A DNA stretch of 64,000 nucleotides from Methylacidimicrobium sp. B4 (GCF_017310545.1 NZ_CP066203.1:1736001-1800000), one strand, 5' to 3'; shown: positions 18,530-27,464, counted from the first letter of the stretch. The notes: generated by a model not told the origin, from the letters alone. Made by a program: numbers and translations.

Positions 18530-19741
18530 GTGCATCTGATCATGAAGGACGTGTCCCAACTCAACGGCAGCCCGACTCGCGATGAGGCTTCCCCCGCTCT
18601 CGGGCTTGTTCCCGGAATGCCGCCCACCGAAAGCGCCTCCCCTGCGGTGCGGGAGCCCGGCTCCTTGTCGGACAGCTTCGCTCAAGCCAGGAAGTGGTCT
18701 TCTTCCTTCTGGGAAGGGGTCGGCATCGCGCTCGCCAACGATCTCGGCATCGATCTGGGAACGGCAAATACCTTGGTCTATGTGCGCGGCAGAGGCATCG
18801 TGCTGCGGGAGCCGACGGTTGTCGCCGTAAATCAGTTGACCAAGCGGCTCGTGGCGATCGGCATGGAAGCGAAGTTGATGCTGGGTCGAACTCCGATCAA
18901 TATTCAGGCGGTGCGTCCGTTGAAGGATGGGGTCATTTCGGACTTTCAACTTACGGAAAGACTGCTCAACGTTTTCATCCGCAAGACAAAGGCGAGGGTC
19001 TCCCTCCGGGGGCCGCGAGTCGTCGTTGCGGTCCCGAGCGGAATTTCGGAGAACGAGCGGCGGACCGTCCGGCAAGCCGCGCGAAATGCCGGAGCGCGGG
19101 AAGTCTTCCTGATCGAAGAGCCCATGGCGGCTGCAATCGGGGTGGGGCTCCCGATTTCCGAGCCTGCCGGCAACATGATCATGGATATTGGAGGCGGAAC
19201 GACCGAGATGGCCATCGTTGCCCTATCCGACATGGTCTACTGCCGGAGCCTCCGGGTGGGAGGGGACAAGTTCAACGAGAGCATCATGAACTATCTTCGC
19301 CGGGTGCACAACATGATGATCGGCGAGGCTACCGCAGAAGAGATCAAGATCCAGATCGGCTCCGCCTTCCCGATGGATCCGGAGATCGTGATGGAAGTGC
19401 GCGGTCAAGATTTGGTCGCGGGCCGACCCATGACGCTGGCCCTTTCCTCGGCGGAAGTGCGGGAAGGCTTGAGCCAATACCTGGCCGCGATCGTCGAGGC
19501 GGTCCATATTACCGTGGAGCATTGTCCTCCCGAGCTCTGCTCGGATCTTCTCTCTCGAGGCATTGTCGTTGCGGGCGGAGGCGCCCTTCTGCGTGGGATC
19601 GACCGCTATATTTCCCAGGAGACCTCACTGCCGGTCCACATTGCTGACGACCCGCTCAATGCGGTCGTCATGGGAACGGGAAGGGTGCTCGAAGACGAAG
19701 CCATGCTTCAGACGGTTGCCCGGGCCGACGGCCGCGGTTAG
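18530..19741 (+). CDS. mreB: Rod shape-determining protein MreB with N-terminal extension
   Basis: This 403-residue bacterial actin directs peptidoglycan synthesis along the cell side wall. The nucleotide-binding motifs are intact: IDLGTANTLVYV near residue 75, the phosphate-2 region MDIGGGTTEMAI, and GIVVAGGGALLRGI. The fold normally begins within about 10 residues of the N-terminus; here about 58-70 residues rich in Pro, Ser and Ala precede it. The start is GTG 18530, with GAGAG upstream, or ATG 18542. Neither mreC nor mreD is adjacent, whereas they commonly follow mreB. Confidence 0.94.
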   Translation: MHLIMKDVSQLNGSPTRDEASPALGLVPGMPPTESASPAVREPGSLSDSFAQARKWSSSFWEGVGIALANDLGIDLGTANTLVYVRGRGIVLREPTVVAVNQLTKRLVAIGMEAKLMLGRTPINIQAVRPLKDGVISDFQLTERLLNVFIRKTKARVSLRGPRVVVAVPSGISENERRTVRQAARNAGAREVFLIEEPMAAAIGVGLPISEPAGNMIMDIGGGTTEMAIVALSDMVYCRSLRVGGDKFNESIMNYLRRVHNMMIGEATAEEIKIQIGSAFPMDPEIVMEVRGQDLVAGRPMTLALSSAEVREGLSQYLAAIVEAVHITVEHCPPELCSDLLSRGIVVAGGGALLRGIDRYISQETSLPVHIADDPLNAVVMGTGRVLEDEAMLQTVARADGRG

Positions 19742-19751
19742 GTTCGGTCCC

Positions 19752-19772
19752 GCCCCACCGGGCAGGTGGGGC
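19752..19772 (+). terminator. Strong hairpin downstream of mreB
   Basis: A perfect 8-bp stem GCCCCACC/GGTGGGGC with a 5-base loop (GGGCA) begins 11 bases after the mreB stop. It lacks a following T-run, so it may slow decay of the mRNA 3' end or act with Rho rather than as a classic intrinsic terminator. Confidence 0.45.
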
Positions 19773-19869
19773 GCAAGCGTGGACGATAGAGCGGTCTTCC
19801 TGCACGGGGGACTCGTCCCTCGATGCGCCGGCAACTGCTTCTGGCCAAGCCAACCCATGCTGGCGCTTC

Positions 19870-20823
19870 TCAAGGCGCCGTAGGCGCAGGCTTGACATTA
19901 TGGATCGGGGAAGCCGGCGGCTTTACGATTCCACGCAGGAGCTCGTTTTCCAGCTCTCGAGCGAGGGAGACCAGAGGAATCGAGTCCAGGCTATGGTCGA
20001 AGGGGTTTTCCAGATTGCGACCGATCTGATTCAGCATGAGCAGGACCAGGCCGACCAAGGGTGCGGCGATCATGGAGAGCGGTCCGGTTTCGTCTGCAAT
20101 GGCGATCGGAAGAAGCAGGCAGTAGGCGTAGGTGAGGATGTGCAGGTAGCCATCGTATTCCCAAGGGAAGGGAGTGTTCCGAATCCGTTCGCAGCCCCCC
20201 TTCGCGTCGGTCATGGCGGTCAGGGTGAGATCGAGTGCGCGCATCTGCTGCTCCGAGATCATCTGCCGCCGATGGAGAGCCGCTACACCCCGGCCTAGAA
20301 GGAGCAGGAGCCGGTTGCTCATCTGCTTCACCTGCTTCTCTTCCCCGGCCATTTCGATGATTTCGGTCGGGAGAAAGAAGCGAAGAGCTTCTGGCAGGGC
20401 CTCCTTCCCGCGGAGCTCCGCACTCACCGCATGAACAAATGCGACTTGGTGATGAATGAGCCTTCCTTGTATGTGCTGCGCTTCCGGGGAAGAGGAAGGG
20501 TCCACGAAGCTCTCGATCTGACGGAGCCAGGTCCGGGAGGCGTTGGCCAGATTTCCCCAGAGAGTGCGCGCTTCCCACCACCGGGCGTAGGCGAGATTGG
20601 TGCGGAAGGCCAAGACGACGCCGATCAAGGCGCCCATCAAAGCCAGGGGCTGATCTGGGATGGAAATCGCCCGCAACAGGTGAGTGGGCAGGTCGGCAAG
20701 GGTGGCGAGAAGGGAGACCAAGAGGATCAGCAAGACCGGTCGGACGATCGGCGAAAAAGCTCGCCAGAAAGTTGGGATGAGGCCGCGCGCGTGGGAAGAG
20801 CTCATCATTGCAGAACGATCCAT
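19870..20823 (-). CDS. Bestrophin family ion channel
   Basis: This protein of about 317 residues is in the bestrophin/UPF0187 family, whose bacterial members form pentameric ion channels. The family hallmark RTNLAYARWWEAR is near residues 72-84 of this model, and the conserved ENPFDHSLDSIPL is near the C-terminus. Four hydrophobic segments are visible. The start is uncertain: ATG 20823 has AAGGTG upstream, while ATG 20871 (16 residues longer) and ATG 20805/20808 are alternatives. It is divergent from the MscS gene, so two channel-type genes share one intergenic region. Confidence 0.82.
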   Translation of the reverse strand: MDRSAMMSSSHARGLIPTFWRAFSPIVRPVLLILLVSLLATLADLPTHLLRAISIPDQPLALMGALIGVVLAFRTNLAYARWWEARTLWGNLANASRTWLRQIESFVDPSSSPEAQHIQGRLIHHQVAFVHAVSAELRGKEALPEALRFFLPTEIIEMAGEEKQVKQMSNRLLLLLGRGVAALHRRQMISEQQMRALDLTLTAMTDAKGGCERIRNTPFPWEYDGYLHILTYAYCLLLPIAIADETGPLSMIAAPLVGLVLLMLNQIGRNLENPFDHSLDSIPLVSLARELENELLRGIVKPPASPIHNVKPAPTAP

Positions 20824-21067
20824 CCGCACCTTGGGCGAAGAAGCGGGGGGATGCGGTGGAGCATGAGGCATTATCCTACTGCGGGGGCGAATCGAGGGAA
20901 CCTTTTTCAGCAGTCCCGAGCTTGCCGAGCGTTCCGGGCTTGCTTCACAAAATCTTTGACAGCGACCGGGGGGGTGTTGAACGCTACCGAATCGTAGGGC
21001 TCCGAGGCCGGGACGCAGCAGCGGCCTCTCCCTATTGGTAATTGGTACGGCGTTGCCACGCGTTCGC

Positions 21068-22426
21068 ATGAAGTTGCCCTCATTCCCGTCCTGGCAGGCG
21101 CGATCCCTCGAAGAGGGGGTGATTGCGATTGGAATTCTCGCGTTGGCGGGGCTGATCGCCGCCCTGCTGAAGCGCTGGCATCCGCATCCGATCCCCTGGC
21201 GCGTTCCGGGCGAGGCGGAAGGGTGGAAGGATGCGATCCTCTGCGCGGCCTATCCTCCGCTTGAAGCGGGCCTCCTTGAAACAGCGATACTGCTGGCCGT
21301 CCTGGCTCTTTCCGATTACCTGCGTCGGGAGACCGGCTACGGTCTCCCGCGGCTCTCGATCGCGGTGGGACTGGAAATCGTCTGGTCCCTGGCATCCTGG
21401 TGGTTTCTCGCCCGCTTTGCGGCGATCTGTCTTGGCTGGGTTCATCGGCGAACGAGCCTCGGTCGGGGGGATCTGGCCTCTATCCTCTTCCCCAGGCTGG
21501 TCCGTTTTGTTTATCTCCTGGTTCCTGCGATTGGCCTGCTCGCCGTGGAGAGCTTTCCGCTTCCTCATCTGTATCGCCTGACCCTTCACAAGGTGCTGGC
21601 GATCTATGCGATCGGCTTGGTCGGCCTTGCCGCCGGGCAGAGCGTCGCGGCGGGTGCGGACTGGATCTTGCGTCGTTGCCCACTGACCCAGTCGGATCCG
21701 GCGGCCGGCCTGCGATCGCGCAAGCTCCATACACAGGTGCGTGTGGCGAGCCGCGTGCTCTTCTTTGTCATCGGGCTGCTGACCTTTGCGGCGGTCCTGA
21801 TGCTCTTTTCCGAGGTGCGGCACCTGGGAGCAAGCCTTCTCGCCTCCGCCGGCATCGTCGGAGTGATCGGTGGCCTTGCCGCGCAGCGGACAATCGGCAA
21901 CATCTTCGCCGGGCTGCAGATTGCCTGGACGCAGCCCGTCCGTCTGGGAGACATCGTCGTGGTGGAGGGGCAGTGGGGAACGATCGAGGAGATTACCCTC
22001 ACCTACGTCGTGGTTGCGATCTGGGATCAGATCCGGCTCGTCCTTCCCATTTCCTACCTGATCGAGCATCCCTTCCAGAATTGGACGCGAAACTCAAGCG
22101 AGCTTCTCGGCACCGCCCACGTCTTCGTCGACTACACCATGCCGGTCGAGGAGATGCGGAACCATCTGCGGGAAATCTGCCGAAACAATCCTCTCTGGGA
22201 CGGGAGGGTCGCGGTAACCCAGGTGACTCACGCCACCGAGCGAACCATGAACGTTCGTCTGTTGGTGAGCGCCCAGGATTCCTCGAAGCTCTGGGATCTG
22301 CGGTGTGCGGTACGGGAGCAGATGATCGCCTTCGTGCGAGATCGATTTCCGGAATGTCTTCCCAAGATCCGGGCGGAATGGGATGCTCTCCCCGATCAGG
22401 CCAGGAGCGAGCTTCTCGATGGATAA
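21068..22426 (+). CDS. Small-conductance mechanosensitive channel family protein (MscS)
   Basis: This 452-residue protein has about five hydrophobic N-terminal segments before the conserved pore helix and beta-domain of MscS. GVIGGLAAQRTIGNIFAG contains the Gly/Ala-rich pore-lining helix, followed by QPVRLGDIVVVEGQWGTIEEI. Such channels release solutes on hypo-osmotic shock. ATG 21068 is chosen; an in-frame TTG at 21035 would add 11 residues. The last codons overlap the methyltransferase start by 8 bases, which suggests a MscS-methyltransferase-methyltransferase transcription unit. Confidence 0.88.
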   Translation: MKLPSFPSWQARSLEEGVIAIGILALAGLIAALLKRWHPHPIPWRVPGEAEGWKDAILCAAYPPLEAGLLETAILLAVLALSDYLRRETGYGLPRLSIAVGLEIVWSLASWWFLARFAAICLGWVHRRTSLGRGDLASILFPRLVRFVYLLVPAIGLLAVESFPLPHLYRLTLHKVLAIYAIGLVGLAAGQSVAAGADWILRRCPLTQSDPAAGLRSRKLHTQVRVASRVLFFVIGLLTFAAVLMLFSEVRHLGASLLASAGIVGVIGGLAAQRTIGNIFAGLQIAWTQPVRLGDIVVVEGQWGTIEEITLTYVVVAIWDQIRLVLPISYLIEHPFQNWTRNSSELLGTAHVFVDYTMPVEEMRNHLREICRNNPLWDGRVAVTQVTHATERTMNVRLLVSAQDSSKLWDLRCAVREQMIAFVRDRFPECLPKIRAEWDALPDQARSELLDG

Positions 22427-23186
22427 GTCAGGGGACCAGCGTCAGGGACGGACGCTAGCGCCTCGGGCACGACCGGAAATCCACCAGAAGGTGGGCAAGC
22501 TGCTGCGCCGATTGAGCCTGCCGAGTGGCGCTCGGGCGCTCGACGTTCCTCTGGGGCCCGGAGCAATGGCGGAGCAGCTGCGCCAGGGAGGGCTTGCCGT
22601 CTGGGGCGCCGATCTCGACTTGGCACAATCGGAGGGAATCGATCCGGCGATTGGGCGCGAGCATGCCGACCTCAACGGGGTCTTGCCCTTTCCCGACCAG
22701 TTCTTCGACCTGGTGCTTTCCCTCGAAGGGATCGAGCATCTCGAAAATCCCTTTCATTTTCTCCGGGAGCTGGGCCGCGTCTGCCGTCCGGGGGGCTACC
22801 TTCTCTTGTCCACCCCCAACATCTGCAACCTCGAGGAACGGTTGAACTTCCTGGCTCGAGGGGCCTTTTATCGGTATATCCCGGCGGCGGAGCATGCGAG
22901 GCATGGCAGCGGGTTTGACCATCAGAACCTCATGACCTGGGTAGAGATCCGCCAGCTGCTCGATTGGAACGGCTTTTCCCCCGTCGGCCTCTTCCGCGAT
23001 AAGATCAAGTGGAGGCAGCTGGCTTTCCTATGGCCCCTGGGCCTGCTCCTGTGGGCTTTCGGCAAGCTCCAAAGCCGGGCGAGGCGAGAGAAATATCGTT
23101 GGGAGGAAACGGAGTCGGGCCCGGTGCTCTTCGGGGGGAGCACGCTCATCGTGCTGGCAAGAAAGGAGGCGAAGCGGGTAGGGTGA
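22419..23186 (+). CDS. Class I SAM-dependent methyltransferase (first of a tandem pair)
   Basis: This 255-residue protein has a Rossmann methyltransferase core. Motif I is the variant ALDVPLGPG, followed by WGADLD, then FDLVLSLEGIEHLENPFHFLREL and RVCRPGGYLLLSTPNI. The C-terminal part has a hydrophobic segment (FLWPLGLLLWAFG) that may lie on the membrane. The substrate is unknown; methyltransferases of this type near glycosyltransferases often modify polysaccharides or lipids. The ATG overlaps the MscS stop by 8 bases, and the stop overlaps the next gene's GTG (GTGA). Confidence 0.82.
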   Translation: MDKSGDQRQGRTLAPRARPEIHQKVGKLLRRLSLPSGARALDVPLGPGAMAEQLRQGGLAVWGADLDLAQSEGIDPAIGREHADLNGVLPFPDQFFDLVLSLEGIEHLENPFHFLRELGRVCRPGGYLLLSTPNICNLEERLNFLARGAFYRYIPAAEHARHGSGFDHQNLMTWVEIRQLLDWNGFSPVGLFRDKIKWRQLAFLWPLGLLLWAFGKLQSRARREKYRWEETESGPVLFGGSTLIVLARKEAKRVG

Positions 23187-23917
23187 GCACCGAGGCGATC
23201 TACCGGGCGGTGATCCCGCTGCTCCGAGCCCATCTCCCTCCAGAAGGGCGTCATCTGGATGTGGGGAGCGGCTCGGGCGAGCTCATTCGGCGGCTGCACG
23301 CCGGTTGGAGCGGGGAGAGCTTCGGGTGCGACTACACCTCCGAATGGATGCGGCTTCCGGGGCAAAAGGTCGACGTGGTCGATCTCGACAAGGAGCCGCT
23401 CCCCTACCCGGGCGCCTTCTTTGATGCGGTGAGCTGCACGGAGGTCGTCGAGCATCTCGACGATTATCGTCGGCTGCTCCGGGAAATCTTCCGGGTGCTC
23501 CGGCCGGGAGGGGTGCTCGTCCTTTCGACCCCGAACATTCTCAACCTCAAATCGCGCCTGCGCTTCCTCTGGTTCGGCTTCTGGAACCTTTTCGGACCGC
23601 TGCCCTTCTCTCACAAGGTTCGCGTCGACACCGACGGGCACATCACGCCGGTCCACTACTTTTATCTCGCCCATGCGCTGCACGAGGCGGGGTTCACCGA
23701 GATCGCGGTCTCCGTCGACCGCTGGCAGCGCTCCTCCCTTCTCTCCCTGGCTCTCCTCTCCCTCCCCGTGCGGCTCCTGGGGGGTCTCGCCTATCGGCGC
23801 GAGGCGGATCGCTACCAGACCGTCTCCCCGGAGAACGAGCCGCATCTGAAGGCGGTCAACTCAAGGGCGCTGCTTTTGGGCCGAACGTGCATCGTCCTGG
23901 CGAAGAAGCCCTCCTGA
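23183..23917 (+). CDS. Class I SAM-dependent methyltransferase (second of a tandem pair)
   Basis: This 244-residue methyltransferase has the canonical motif I HLDVGSGSGELI, then CDYTSEWM, FFDAVSCTEVVEHLDDY, and RVLRPGGVLVLSTPNI. The shared STPNI-x-NL motif and similar layout indicate that it is a distant duplicate of the upstream methyltransferase. It starts at GTG 23183, which overlaps the previous stop. It precedes a glycosyltransferase by 34 bases. The likely target is a surface glycan or lipid, by context only. Confidence 0.84.
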   Translation: MSTEAIYRAVIPLLRAHLPPEGRHLDVGSGSGELIRRLHAGWSGESFGCDYTSEWMRLPGQKVDVVDLDKEPLPYPGAFFDAVSCTEVVEHLDDYRRLLREIFRVLRPGGVLVLSTPNILNLKSRLRFLWFGFWNLFGPLPFSHKVRVDTDGHITPVHYFYLAHALHEAGFTEIAVSVDRWQRSSLLSLALLSLPVRLLGGLAYRREADRYQTVSPENEPHLKAVNSRALLLGRTCIVLAKKPS

Positions 23918-23951
23918 GGGGGTTGGATCGAGTCTGAGGCTCGCCACGAGA

Positions 23952-25106
23952 ATGAAATGCCCTCGAATCGCCGTCGTCAGCCTCTTTTATGGAGAATCTG
24001 GGGGTGCCGAGCTCCTCGCCAGCGAGGTGTCTGACCGGTTGGCGGAATCGGGGGAGTTCGAGATTCATGTCCTGGCTCATCGCTGGAAAGAGAGGACGAG
24101 GAAGATCGTTTACCACCCCGTCGATTTCCGAAGATGGCCCAGGGTGACGCAAAAGCGGTCGCTCTGCCTTGCGGTCCGGAAGGCTGTGGCGGAGGAGCGG
24201 TTCGATTTGATTCACAGCCACGAGCTGATCGATCTCGCCGACGTCGTCACCTTTGGCGCCCCGGTCGGCCTCTGGCCGAGAATGCAGGGGAAGGGCGGGG
24301 TGGGGCTTCGAATGATGGTCAATCGAGGGATTGAAAGGCGCTTGCTCTCTTCCCGTCGGCTCCGGTGGATCCTGGCGAACTCGAATCAATCTGCCCAATG
24401 GTTGGCGGAGGAATATCCTGAGCTGATCGGTCCGCCGGTCGAGGTGAAAACGCTCTATCCCGGAGTCGATGGCGGCCGGTTTGCTCCTCCCTGCCCGGTG
24501 GCACGGGAGGCGGCACGCGCGGAGCTTGCGGCGCGCTTCGGCTGGGAGCCCTCCGATCCGGTCGGGCTTTTCGTGGGGAACAACTGGGAGCATAAGGGTC
24601 TTGGCAGCACGCTGGAAGCCCTGCGGATCCTGCGACAAAAAGCCTACCCGGCGCGGCTCCTGGTGATCGGAAGCGACCGGAAAAAAGAGAGGTGGCTTGC
24701 GCGGATTCGCAGCTTGGGCTTGCCTGCGGGAGATGTTGCCTTCCTTGGGGAGGTCGGCGAGGGGAGGGAGGATTACTTCCGGGCCGCGGATTTTCTGATC
24801 CTTCTTTCCCGCTTTGAAAGTTTCGGCACCGTCGTCCTCGAAGCCGTAGCCTCGGGCCTGCCGGTCATCCTGAGCAACCGGGTTCCCGCCAAGGAGATTC
24901 TTCCCGAGGACGCAGGAAGCGTGATCGAGGATCCAATGGATGCGCTCGGGGCGAGCCGGGCTATCGAGGAGTGGATTCGGAAGCCCAAGGCGAGGGAGGG
25001 GCTTGTCGCCGGAGCCCTTCAAGCCGCCCGGACCCACTCGTGGGACGCGGTTGCCGCTGCGACGGCGGCGGTGTATCGCGATTGCCTGGCCCGGAAGGTG
25101 GGATAA
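23952..25106 (+). CDS. Glycosyltransferase family 4-type
   Basis: This 384-residue GT-B glycosyltransferase has an N-terminal Rossmann half with SLFYGESGGAE, and a C-terminal nucleotide-sugar half with LFVGNNWEHKGL. The GT4 signature ESFGTVVLEAVASGLPV contains the E-x7-E element. It would transfer a sugar from an activated donor, probably in envelope polysaccharide synthesis together with the two methyltransferases upstream. ATG 23952 is a clean start. It ends 13 bases before the convergent HAD gene. Confidence 0.88.
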   Translation: MKCPRIAVVSLFYGESGGAELLASEVSDRLAESGEFEIHVLAHRWKERTRKIVYHPVDFRRWPRVTQKRSLCLAVRKAVAEERFDLIHSHELIDLADVVTFGAPVGLWPRMQGKGGVGLRMMVNRGIERRLLSSRRLRWILANSNQSAQWLAEEYPELIGPPVEVKTLYPGVDGGRFAPPCPVAREAARAELAARFGWEPSDPVGLFVGNNWEHKGLGSTLEALRILRQKAYPARLLVIGSDRKKERWLARIRSLGLPAGDVAFLGEVGEGREDYFRAADFLILLSRFESFGTVVLEAVASGLPVILSNRVPAKEILPEDAGSVIEDPMDALGASRAIEEWIRKPKAREGLVAGALQAARTHSWDAVAAATAAVYRDCLARKVG

Positions 25107-25119
25107 GAGAGGAGGCTTT

Positions 25120-25902
25120 TCAAGCTCCGCCCGCTGCAAATCGGGAGAGCGCTTCCGCAATTCCCGCGGAGGCGGCTCGGCTCGCAAGAAACCCGCCTTG
25201 GCTGCGGACGCGATCCTTGACCTCGGGGATGGCATTGACCGGACAGGCCAAGAACGCCGCATAGCGGCGATCGAGCATCGGAAGGTCGTTGTGGTGGTCT
25301 CCGGCAGCGAGCGTGGCGGAGGCATCCAAGCCAATCTCCTCCTGCACCGCTTGGAGCGCGCTGCCCTTGTGAATTGCCCGATGAGAAAAGCGAAAGCCCT
25401 CGAAGTTGCGCTGGACGGAGAGTTCCGGGAAGGGTGCGATCCAATCGAGGATCTTCTCGTGAATCCGGTCGGCTTCCCCAGCGTCCGCGGCCAAGATCTC
25501 CAGGGGGGACCATTCCGCATGGCCATAGACAGCCCGCGTCTCGTGCCGGAGAAAGCGGCGCATCCGCTCCCAGAAAGAAGTCGTGGCCGCGAAGAGTTCC
25601 CGGTGGAGCTCGGAGCACCGCTCGTTCCAGGCCCGATGGGGCACGGGAAGCCGGTGATCGATCCGGTAGACCTCCCGTTCTCCGAGCACGACCCAGTCCG
25701 GCCAATAGGGAAAGCGCTCCTGCTCGAGCTCCCGACGGAGGCTCTCCCAGGGCCGTCCGGTATTGATGATCCAGATGGCTCCTCTCTGCTCTTTGAGCCG
25801 TTGGAGCCGGCAGAAAAACTCGGCGCAGATGGCGCGGTCCTTTTCCTCGCCGGCGGGAAGGAGCGTTCCGTCGAAATCGGTGCAGACGAGTCGTGGGTTC
25901 AT
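25120..25902 (-). CDS. HAD superfamily hydrolase (class IIB, sugar-phosphatase-like)
   Basis: This protein of about 260 residues has HAD motif I as DFDGT near the N-terminus (CTDFDGTLL), motif II threonine in INTGRP, the lysine in HKGSAL, and motif IV GDHHNDLPML. This is the Cof/sucrose-phosphatase type with a C2B cap. Substrate unknown; sugar phosphates are typical. The frame is open upstream to 26160, but ATG 25902 places motif I at the usual distance from the N-terminus; ATG 25947 is possible. Confidence 0.82.
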   Translation of the reverse strand: MNPRLVCTDFDGTLLPAGEEKDRAICAEFFCRLQRLKEQRGAIWIINTGRPWESLRRELEQERFPYWPDWVVLGEREVYRIDHRLPVPHRAWNERCSELHRELFAATTSFWERMRRFLRHETRAVYGHAEWSPLEILAADAGEADRIHEKILDWIAPFPELSVQRNFEGFRFSHRAIHKGSALQAVQEEIGLDASATLAAGDHHNDLPMLDRRYAAFLACPVNAIPEVKDRVRSQGGFLASRAASAGIAEALSRFAAGGA

Positions 25903-26242
25903 GCGAGCCCCGGGCCGAAAATTCCGCGGGGCATCCGTTTCTAGCATGAATCGGGAACAATGCAAAACGCCTGCGGAGGACGAGCCATCGAGGGAAAGGC
26001 ACGAACCGGTACCCGAGCGTAGCCGGCATGCGGCGATCAACTCGCAGATCGGGAATGGCTTGCGGCAGGGAAAGAATGTCACGAAATTGTAACATAGGTT
26101 CTCCGCTCCTGTGGGGTAGACTCTCTCCAAGCAACATTTCTTTCGCAAGATGATCCTCATCGGAAATCAGTTCGCCGGTGCTGAGGGCAGCAATCCATAA
26201 GAGCCGGCGCCGGTCAGAAGCTTAGCCAAGAAGGAGAGAACC
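25903..26242. other. Divergent intergenic region between HAD and exbB genes
   Basis: No gene is visible here; the weak upward extension of the HAD frame is not family-like. The region should carry promoters for both directions. It includes a Pho-box-like repeat (26077-26093) and a good ribosome-binding site, AAGGAG, just before exbB. Confidence 0.5.
26076..26093. promoter_or_regulatory. Pho-box-like direct repeat
   Basis: Two near-repeats TGTCAC and TGTAAC begin exactly 11 bases apart with an A/T-rich spacer, as in PhoB binding sites (consensus repeats resembling CTGTCAT). It lies 150 bases upstream of exbB. The match is partial and may be chance. Confidence 0.25.
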
Positions 26243-26884
26243 ATGATGATGGAGTTGTTTTTTAAGGGCGGGCCGATCATGTGGCCGATTGCGGTCCTGG
26301 CCGTAGTCACGGCCGCCGTTCTGGTGGAGAGAGCCGTGTTTATTCTTCAGACGAACCTGCAGAGGGACCCGAAGTCGGTACGGACGGTATTCGACCTGGT
26401 GGGACGCGGGGCCATCGAGGAAGCCACGTCGTCGGCAAGCCGCTCGAAGGATGTGGTCGCCCAGGTCTTGGGGGAGGGGCTCCGCCACCGCGGCAGCTCG
26501 CTCACCGAGGCTTTGGCCGAAGGAGCCAGTGCTGCGCTCCATCGCTTTCACCGGGGGCTTGTGGTACTCGACACGGCTGTCACTCTTGGGCCGCTTCTCG
26601 GCCTTCTGGGCACGGTCACCGGAATGATGCGTGCGTTTAGCCTTGTCGGCGGAGGGGAGCTGGCTGGAAAGCAGGCGGCGATTACCGGCGGGGTGGCGGA
26701 ATCGCTATTGGCGGTCTGCTTTGGCCTGGGAGTCGCGATCGTCGCGATCGTTCCACTCAACTTTCTCAATGCGCGGGCCGAGCGGGTGCGCCGGGAGATC
26801 GAAGCCTCTGCGACCCGTCTTGAGATGATGCTCGCCCAGAACCGGAAGGGCTCCGACTCGCTCGTGCTCGATCGGGCGGCTTAA
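26243..26884 (+). CDS. exbB: MotA/TolQ/ExbB proton channel family protein
   Basis: This 213-residue inner-membrane protein has the ExbB/TolQ topology: a first helix (about residues 11-32), a cytoplasmic domain, and two further helices. The conserved segment LDTAVTLGPLLGLLGTVTGMM is followed by ITGGVAESLLAVCFGLGVAIVAI. With ExbD it forms the proton-driven motor that energises TonB for outer-membrane uptake. AAGGAGAG precedes the ATG. exbB, exbD and tonB follow one another with short gaps, an evident operon. Confidence 0.92.
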   Translation: MMMELFFKGGPIMWPIAVLAVVTAAVLVERAVFILQTNLQRDPKSVRTVFDLVGRGAIEEATSSASRSKDVVAQVLGEGLRHRGSSLTEALAEGASAALHRFHRGLVVLDTAVTLGPLLGLLGTVTGMMRAFSLVGGGELAGKQAAITGGVAESLLAVCFGLGVAIVAIVPLNFLNARAERVRREIEASATRLEMMLAQNRKGSDSLVLDRAA

Positions 26885-26915
26885 GCGTAGCGATTCCAGA
26901 GGGGAAGATCGTTTC

Positions 26916-27464
26916 ATGCGTGTTGTCCTGCAGGATCGCCATCGGCCCAGGCTCGAGATTATCCCGTTCATCGACGTGATGTTCTTCTTGCTAGCCACGT
27001 TCATGATCGTCTCTCTCTCGATGACGAGAAACGAAGCCATCTCGATTCGTCTGCCGCAGGGAACGACCGCTGTGGTCCAGAACCCCAACGATCAGATGGT
27101 CGTGACCGTGCGGGCCGATGGGGATTACACCCTGGGAAAGGACAAGGTGCTCGCCGCCGACATGCCGAAGAGGCTTGCCGCCCTGAAGGCGACCAACCCC
27201 GATCCGAAAGTCTTCGTGACCGGGGAGCCCGATGCTCCCTTTGAGCGGGTCATCCAGGTAATCGATGAAGGGCGGAAGCTCGGGATCGGTCGCATTGCCA
27301 TCCAGACAACCAAGCCGAAGCCGGCGGCTCCTGCCGGATCCGGCGCACCAGCAAATTCGACTGCGCAGGCTCCGGGGGCGGCCGCTCCGGCGCATGCCGC
27401 GCCCGCCGCTCCACCCGGGTTGGCACCACCATCCCAGCCTCCTCCGCACAACACGGCAAACTAG
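26916..27464 (+). CDS. exbD: ExbD biopolymer transport protein with long Pro/Ala tail
   Basis: This 182-residue protein has the ExbD core: one helix with the proton-translocating aspartate in IPFIDVMFFLLATFM near residue 20, then a periplasmic domain ending in IGRIAIQTTKP. The last 50 or so residues are almost only Ala, Pro, Gly and Ser, which is unusual for ExbD and resembles the periplasm-spanning linkers of TonB proteins. It lies between exbB and tonB. Confidence 0.9.
   Translation: MRVVLQDRHRPRLEIIPFIDVMFFLLATFMIVSLSMTRNEAISIRLPQGTTAVVQNPNDQMVVTVRADGDYTLGKDKVLAADMPKRLAALKATNPDPKVFVTGEPDAPFERVIQVIDEGRKLGIGRIAIQTTKPKPAAPAGSGAPANSTAQAPGAAAPAHAAPAAPPGLAPPSQPPPHNTAN

Noticed and set aside
23856-25526. 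556-codon minus-strand frame opposite the glycosyltransferase
   Set aside because: It crosses the ends of two convergent real genes and is low-complexity basic sequence.
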